Shown: in pieces, positions 12,245-15,442 of the stretch
How the letters are laid out: each line of letters begins with the position of its first letter
Numbering within the stretch: position 1 is the first letter of the stretch
Made by a program: the position numbers and the translations under genes
The notes under the pieces: generated by a model
The model's database searches: none
What the model saw: only the letters and a program-made list of their open reading frames with translations
Told to the model about the DNA's origin: nothing
Assembly: GCA_036675585.1 (NCBI GenBank)
Contig: JAKFES010000306.1
Location: forward strand, 1 to 15,442
Direction of reading: 5' to 3'
DNA: 15,442 nt
From: Zeimonas sp036675585
Lineage (GTDB): Bacteria > Pseudomonadota > Gammaproteobacteria > Burkholderiales > Burkholderiaceae_E

Positions 12245-13135
12245 TCAGCCGAGCTCCGGCCCGGCGACGGCGAAGATCGTCGCCGCGTCGCCGGGCGCGT
12301 GTTCGAGTCCGTGCAGCATTCGCGTGAAGGGGCGCTGGAAGGCGAAGCCGCGCGCCTCGAGCCACGGCACCAGCGCGCTGTGGCGGTCGGTTGCGTCGAT
12401 GTAGACGGGCCCGTCGAGTGCCGCGAGCGCGGCGTCGAGCAAGGCACGCGCTGCGTCTTCGTCGTCGGCGACGAGCGGCCCGATCTGGCTCGCCTCCCGG
12501 CCCTCGCGGGCGAGCACGAAGCCGACCAGGCGTCCGTTGCGTTCGGCGACGCGAGCCGCCGCGGGCAGCCGCGCGGCGAGGGCGCGCAACAGCGGTTCGC
12601 GCTCGGCGCCGAAGGCGGGGCGATCGAGCGCTGCGATCGCCGGCCAGTCGCTCGCCGACAGCGCGCGCGTGGGCGGGTTCGCGGTCGCCGTCTCGTGCCT
12701 CGCGCGCGCTTCGCGCCGGTAGCGCCGGAACCCCCAGCTGTCGACGAAGCCCTCCTGCACGTACACCGCGTGCCCTTGCGGCGTGGCATCGAGAATCGCG
12801 CCGCGGCCGGTGCGCGCCAGTTCGGCGAGCGCGTGGCGCAGCAGCCGCGATGCGTATCCGCGCCGGCGGAATTCGGGCAGCACCAGCACCATGCTGACCC
12901 AGGCGAAGCGGGTGCCGTAGGGCAGCACGACGATCGATGCGGCCAGGCGCGGCCGCGATTGCCCGTCGAGTGCGCGAATGCCCCATCCCCGGCCGAGCGC
13001 GAGCATCGTTCGCCAGTCGGCTTCGTTCTGGTTCCACCCGGCCGAGCGCGACAACTCGAGCGCGCCGCAGAGGTCGCCCGCCTGCAGCGGCTCGATCGAC
13101 CCGGCGGGCGCGGGTGCGCGCGCGCGACCCTTCAT
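12245..13135 (-). CDS. GNAT family N-acetyltransferase with C-terminal second GNAT-like domain
   Basis: A 296-residue protein. Residues ~13-130 form a Gcn5-type acetyltransferase: IEPLQAGDLCGALELSRSAG, then FAWVSMVLVLPEFRRRGYAS with the acetyl-CoA pyrophosphate loop RRRGYA at 90-95, and AILDATPQGHAVYVQEGFVD (motif B, with the typical YxxxGF). Residues ~155-280 form a second, degenerate unit (LSASDWPAIAALDRPAFGAERE, ERNGRLVGFVLAREG) like the Acetyltransf_18 domain of YitH-type proteins. The acceptor is unknown. ATG 13135 has GAGGG 9 nt upstream. It follows the epimerase-like gene by 27 nt in the MetE-like/epimerase/GNAT operon, so it may acetylate an intermediate or amine in the same pathway. 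Confidence 0.88.
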   Translation of the reverse strand: MKGRARAPAPAGSIEPLQAGDLCGALELSRSAGWNQNEADWRTMLALGRGWGIRALDGQSRPRLAASIVVLPYGTRFAWVSMVLVLPEFRRRGYASRLLRHALAELARTGRGAILDATPQGHAVYVQEGFVDSWGFRRYRREARARHETATANPPTRALSASDWPAIAALDRPAFGAEREPLLRALAARLPAAARVAERNGRLVGFVLAREGREASQIGPLVADDEDAARALLDAALAALDGPVYIDATDRHSALVPWLEARGFAFQRPFTRMLHGLEHAPGDAATIFAVAGPELG

Positions 13136-13162
13136 CGGTGCTTGCCCTCGTGCTTCTTCGCG

Positions 13163-14203
13163 TCAGTATTTTCCATCGCGCGTCTCGAAATGCGTCGGCT
13201 TGTTCAGGCTCGGTCCGCCGCGTTCGATCCAGTCGGCGACCCAGTCGATCATCCGTTCGATCGGCACGCGCGGCTGGCCGAACAGGCGCTGCGCTTCGGT
13301 GGTGTCCTCGAGCCACGCGGTGGGCGCTTCGCGCCCGGTGAAGTGCGGCGCCTTGCCGAAGCGCTTGCCGAACTCGCTCGCCAGCCAGCGGATGCTCGTA
13401 TGCTCGGGGCCGGTGATGTTGATCGGCGTCGCGGGCGTCGTGCAGTGCGCGAGCAGGCGCAGCGACTGCTCGTTCGCGTCGCCCTGCCAGATCACGTTCG
13501 CATGGCCCATCGTCAGGTCGAGCGGGCGCTGCTCGAACACCGTCGAGGCGACGTCGTACAGCACGCCGTAGCGCAGGTCGATCGCGTACGACAGGCGAAC
13601 GAAGCGGCCGGGCGTTCCGTACCTGCGCGAGCCGTACTCGAACATGCGCTCGCGTCCCACGCACGAGTTCGCGTAGTCGCCCGCGGGCGGCATCGGCGGC
13701 GTGCTCTCGTCGGCGCCCGGGCCGTCGACCGGAACGAACGGATAGACGCACGCGGTGGAGAAGGCGACGATTCGCGCCTCGCGAAAGGTCTCGGCGACGT
13801 TCATCGGCACGCCGACGTTCATCATCCACGTGAGTGCGGCGTTGTCGGCCGCGCCGAACTTGTGCCCGGCCATGAACACCACATTGCGCACGCCGTCGCG
13901 CACATTGGGCAGGCGGGCGAGCGCATCGCGCTCGAGCAGGTCGCAGGCGATGCATTCGACGCCGTGCCGTTCCAGCGAGGCGCGCAGCGCCGGATCGGAA
14001 AAGCGTGCGACGCCGAGGACACGGCGCTGCGGCGCCGCGCGCCGCGCCATGCGCGCGAGCGTGGGCCCCATCTTGCCGCCGACGCCGAGCACGAGGATGT
14101 CGCCGTCGATGCGGGCGAGATCGGCGACCAGAGCGGGCGAGGGCTCGCTCATGAACGCCTCGAGCGCCTCGACATCGTCGAATCGGTCGGGAAGGGCGGT
14201 CAT
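13163..14203 (-). CDS. NAD-dependent epimerase/dehydratase-like SDR lacking the catalytic lysine
   Basis: A 346-residue extended SDR-fold protein. ILVLGVGGKMGPTLARMA carries the NAD-binding glycine loop (GVGGKMG, 40-46). RNVVFMAGHKFG is the next strand, and FSTACVYPFVPVDGP holds the Ser/Thr of the active site (149-150). At the catalytic YxxxK, the sequence is DYANSCVGRERMFEY, with Tyr177 followed by Cys at the Lys position (181). The C-terminus has INITGPEHTSIRWLASEFGK and PRVPIERMIDWVADWIERGG, as in sugar epimerases. The usual chemistry (4-epimerisation, dehydration or reduction of a sugar-like substrate) would be altered or lost without Lys. ATG 14203 has AAAGGAG 7 nt upstream. It starts 12 nt after the MetE-like gene and clearly shares its mRNA. 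Confidence 0.85.
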   Translation of the reverse strand: MTALPDRFDDVEALEAFMSEPSPALVADLARIDGDILVLGVGGKMGPTLARMARRAAPQRRVLGVARFSDPALRASLERHGVECIACDLLERDALARLPNVRDGVRNVVFMAGHKFGAADNAALTWMMNVGVPMNVAETFREARIVAFSTACVYPFVPVDGPGADESTPPMPPAGDYANSCVGRERMFEYGSRRYGTPGRFVRLSYAIDLRYGVLYDVASTVFEQRPLDLTMGHANVIWQGDANEQSLRLLAHCTTPATPINITGPEHTSIRWLASEFGKRFGKAPHFTGREAPTAWLEDTTEAQRLFGQPRVPIERMIDWVADWIERGGPSLNKPTHFETRDGKY

Positions 14204-14215
14204 CGTCGGACTCCT

Positions 14216-15229
14216 TTATGCGTCGCGCGGGGCGATGCCTTCGAAACGGTCGCGTCCGGCGACCAGCGCGCGCATCTTCGCGTCGGCGACCGAGCGCGGG
14301 AGCATCCAGAAGCCGCAGTCGGGATGCACGTAGCGGACGCGGCCGGCGCCGAGCGTCTTCTCGGCGCGCTCGATCGAGCGCGCGACGTGGTCGGCGCTCT
14401 CGACGTCGTTGACCTTGATGTCGACCACGCCGAGCCCGAAGCCGATCTTCGGATCGAGCCCGGTGAACGCGGCGAGTTCTTCGGGCGGGCGGTGCGCGCA
14501 TTCGAGCACGACGTGATCGGCGTGCAATGCGTTCAGGTACCGCAGCAGCCGGTCCCAGGTTCCTTTCTGCACGGTCTGCCCGCCGTAGTTCCCGAAACAC
14601 AGATGCACCGCCGGCGTTCCGCGCACGGCGTCGAGCACGCGGTTGATCGCCGACGCTGCCCATTCCCACTCGTCGGGGTGGCCGGGCAGGTTCGCCTCGT
14701 CGAGCTGGACGACGTCGGCGTCCAAATGCGCGACCTGCGACGCGAGCACGTCGGCGAGCGCGTGCGCGAGAGCCGCCGGGTCGCGGTACTGCTCGTCGAT
14801 CAGCGTCTTGGCCAGCATGTGCGGTCCGGTGACGGTGAACTTGAAGGGCTTGCGCGCGAGCGCCTTCGCACGCGCGCACGCCAGCGGAAGATCGAGTCCG
14901 CCGTGGCCGATCGGGCCGACCACGACGCCGGGCGGGCGCGTGCGGAACTGCATTCCGCTGCGCGTGCGCCAGGCGATGAGCGAATCGAAGGAGATGCGCT
15001 GCGTGACGCCGTCGAGCGGGCGAACGAAATACTCGATCATCCCGTTCGTTTCCGGGTGGTTCAGGTCGAAGCGGTAGAGCTCGCCGTCGCAGACGAGATC
15101 GAGCCCGGCCTGCTCCTGGATGCCGATCACGACGCGCGTCGCGTCGACCAGCGCCTGCTCCGACGGCGAGGCGACGAGCCATTGGGGGATCGGGTACGAG
15201 CCGACGACGGTGGTCGTGATGCGGGGCAT
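14216..15229 (-). CDS. Stand-alone MetE-like (cobalamin-independent methionine synthase C-terminal) zinc methyltransferase
   Basis: A 337-residue protein equal to the catalytic C-terminal barrel of MetE. TTVVGSYPIPQWL is the opening strand. FKFTVTGPHMLAKTL and VVQLDEANLPGHP follow. All four zinc ligands are recognisable: VHLCFGNYGG (His209, Cys211), VLECAHR (Glu243) and VHPDCGFWMLP (Cys305), equivalent to His641, Cys643, Glu665 and Cys726 of E. coli MetE. The N-terminal half of MetE (~400 residues) is absent. Relatives of this size move a methyl or alkyl group to a thiol, including core methionine synthases and epoxyalkane:CoM transferase. The context suggests a catabolic demethylation or thiol transfer rather than methionine synthesis, but this is inference. 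ATG 15229 leads the operon; an operator and a good promoter lie upstream. Confidence 0.87.
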   Translation of the reverse strand: MPRITTTVVGSYPIPQWLVASPSEQALVDATRVVIGIQEQAGLDLVCDGELYRFDLNHPETNGMIEYFVRPLDGVTQRISFDSLIAWRTRSGMQFRTRPPGVVVGPIGHGGLDLPLACARAKALARKPFKFTVTGPHMLAKTLIDEQYRDPAALAHALADVLASQVAHLDADVVQLDEANLPGHPDEWEWAASAINRVLDAVRGTPAVHLCFGNYGGQTVQKGTWDRLLRYLNALHADHVVLECAHRPPEELAAFTGLDPKIGFGLGVVDIKVNDVESADHVARSIERAEKTLGAGRVRYVHPDCGFWMLPRSVADAKMRALVAGRDRFEGIAPRDA

Positions 15230-15244
15230 GAATGCGGTGCCTTG

Positions 15245-15260
15245 TTAACCGAATGGTGAG
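15245..15260. promoter_or_regulatory. Operator copy at the MetE-like operon (TTAACC-N4-GGTTAA, 10/12)
   Basis: TTAACC-GAAT-GGTGAG has one perfect half and one half with two mismatches. It sits 6 nt downstream of the -10 box of the minus-strand promoter and 15 nt before ATG 15229, a position that blocks transcription when occupied. Confidence 0.55.
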
Positions 15261-15266
15261 AAAGGC

Positions 15267-15295
15267 ATCGTAGCGTGCGTGCGCGGGTGCTTCAA
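15267..15295 (-). promoter_or_regulatory. Sigma-70 promoter of the MetE-like/epimerase/GNAT operon
   Basis: On the minus strand, TTGAAG (15290-15295) and TACGAT (15267-15272) are separated by 17 nt, a near-ideal layout. The operator copy follows directly. Confidence 0.65.
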
Positions 15296-15301
15296 GCGCA
15301 C

Positions 15302-15331
15302 TTGACGGGTCTCGAGCCGACGCCCTACACT
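15302..15331 (+). promoter_or_regulatory. Sigma-70 promoter of the right-edge gene
   Basis: TTGACG (15302-15307) and TACACT (15326-15331) are separated by 18 nt. The perfect operator begins 1 nt after the -10 box. Confidence 0.65.
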
Positions 15332-15332
15332 G

Positions 15333-15348
15333 TTAACCAAAAGGTTAA
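15333..15348. promoter_or_regulatory. Perfect palindromic operator TTAACC-AAAA-GGTTAA
   Basis: A 6+4+6 perfect inverted repeat covers the expected transcription start of the right-edge gene. It is the best copy of the motif also found at 15245-15260 and 11059-11074. Its geometry matches the RutR operator (TTGACC-N4-GGTCAA) with one base changed per half-site. Confidence 0.65.
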
Positions 15349-15370
15349 TTGCGTCGGGCGGGAATCGAAG

Positions 15371-15442
15371 ATGGCGCTCACCGAGTCCGAAATTGCGCTG
15401 TACCGGCATCTGGGAGGCCGTGCGGACGGCGGTCCGGGCGGG
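15371..15442 (+). CDS. Start of an unidentified gene running off the right edge
   Basis: ATG 15371 opens a frame of 24 codons to the window edge (MALTESEIALYRHL, then Gly-rich). I do not recognise the family from so short a piece. It is supported as a real gene start by the promoter and perfect operator just upstream, and it is divergent from the MetE-like operon. GGGCGGGA about 9-16 nt before the ATG could serve as a weak ribosome site. A further enzyme of the same pathway is likely from context. Confidence 0.5.
   Translation, partial: MALTESEIALYRHLGGRADGGPGG

Noticed and set aside
12023..15259. An open frame of 1078 codons on the plus strand opposite three minus-strand genes
   Set aside because: It is Arg/Ala-rich with no family motifs, and it mirrors genes with clear conserved residues. 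Long antisense frames are expected at this GC content.

Overview
The window is GC-rich throughout and densely coded, with short intergenic gaps. There are no RNA genes, CRISPR arrays or recognisable transposases. High GC, a SoxCD-type sulfite dehydrogenase, NMT1/SsuA-type ABC uptake genes and -10-like boxes almost touching start codons fit a Betaproteobacterium, probably Burkholderiales. That placement is inference; no marker gene is present.

Left end (1-864): a patchwork of four broken genes on both strands. They are an internal piece of a YhdP/AsmA-like protein (-), the N-terminus of a type I restriction HsdR-like protein (+), the N-terminal half of a family 4 glycosyltransferase (-), and the first ~21 codons of a zinc alcohol dehydrogenase (-). 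At least one join lies in a short stretch readable as either partner. This is either a rearrangement scar or an assembly/amplification chimera.

Sulfite block (1039-3266, -): soxC, soxD (single heme) and a DUF1428 gene form an operon for periplasmic sulfite oxidation. Divergent from it is mntP, a manganese exporter (3428-4024, +).

Envelope block (4115-7615, +): a NodB-type polysaccharide deacetylase, then (1 nt later) an ATP-grasp/low-molecular-weight tyrosine phosphatase fusion, then a SAM methyltransferase. The glycosyltransferase fragment at the left edge would fit the same theme.

Putative catabolic regulon (7653-15442): a RutR-like TetR regulator (+) converges on a minus-strand operon of DHDPS-family lyase, ABC permease and ABC ATPase. 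The matching substrate-binding protein is divergent (+). Further right, a minus-strand operon encodes a stand-alone MetE-like zinc methyltransferase, an epimerase-like SDR lacking the catalytic Lys, and a GNAT protein. A further gene begins divergently at the right edge. A palindrome TTAACC-N4-GGTTAA occurs in all the key promoters: perfect at the right-edge gene, and 10 of 12 bases at the MetE-like operon and at the ABC/lyase divergent region. It has the geometry of the known RutR operator (TTGACC-N4-GGTCAA). The reading is one TetR-controlled system importing and degrading a small molecule that I cannot identify. This is the best candidate for an undescribed system here.
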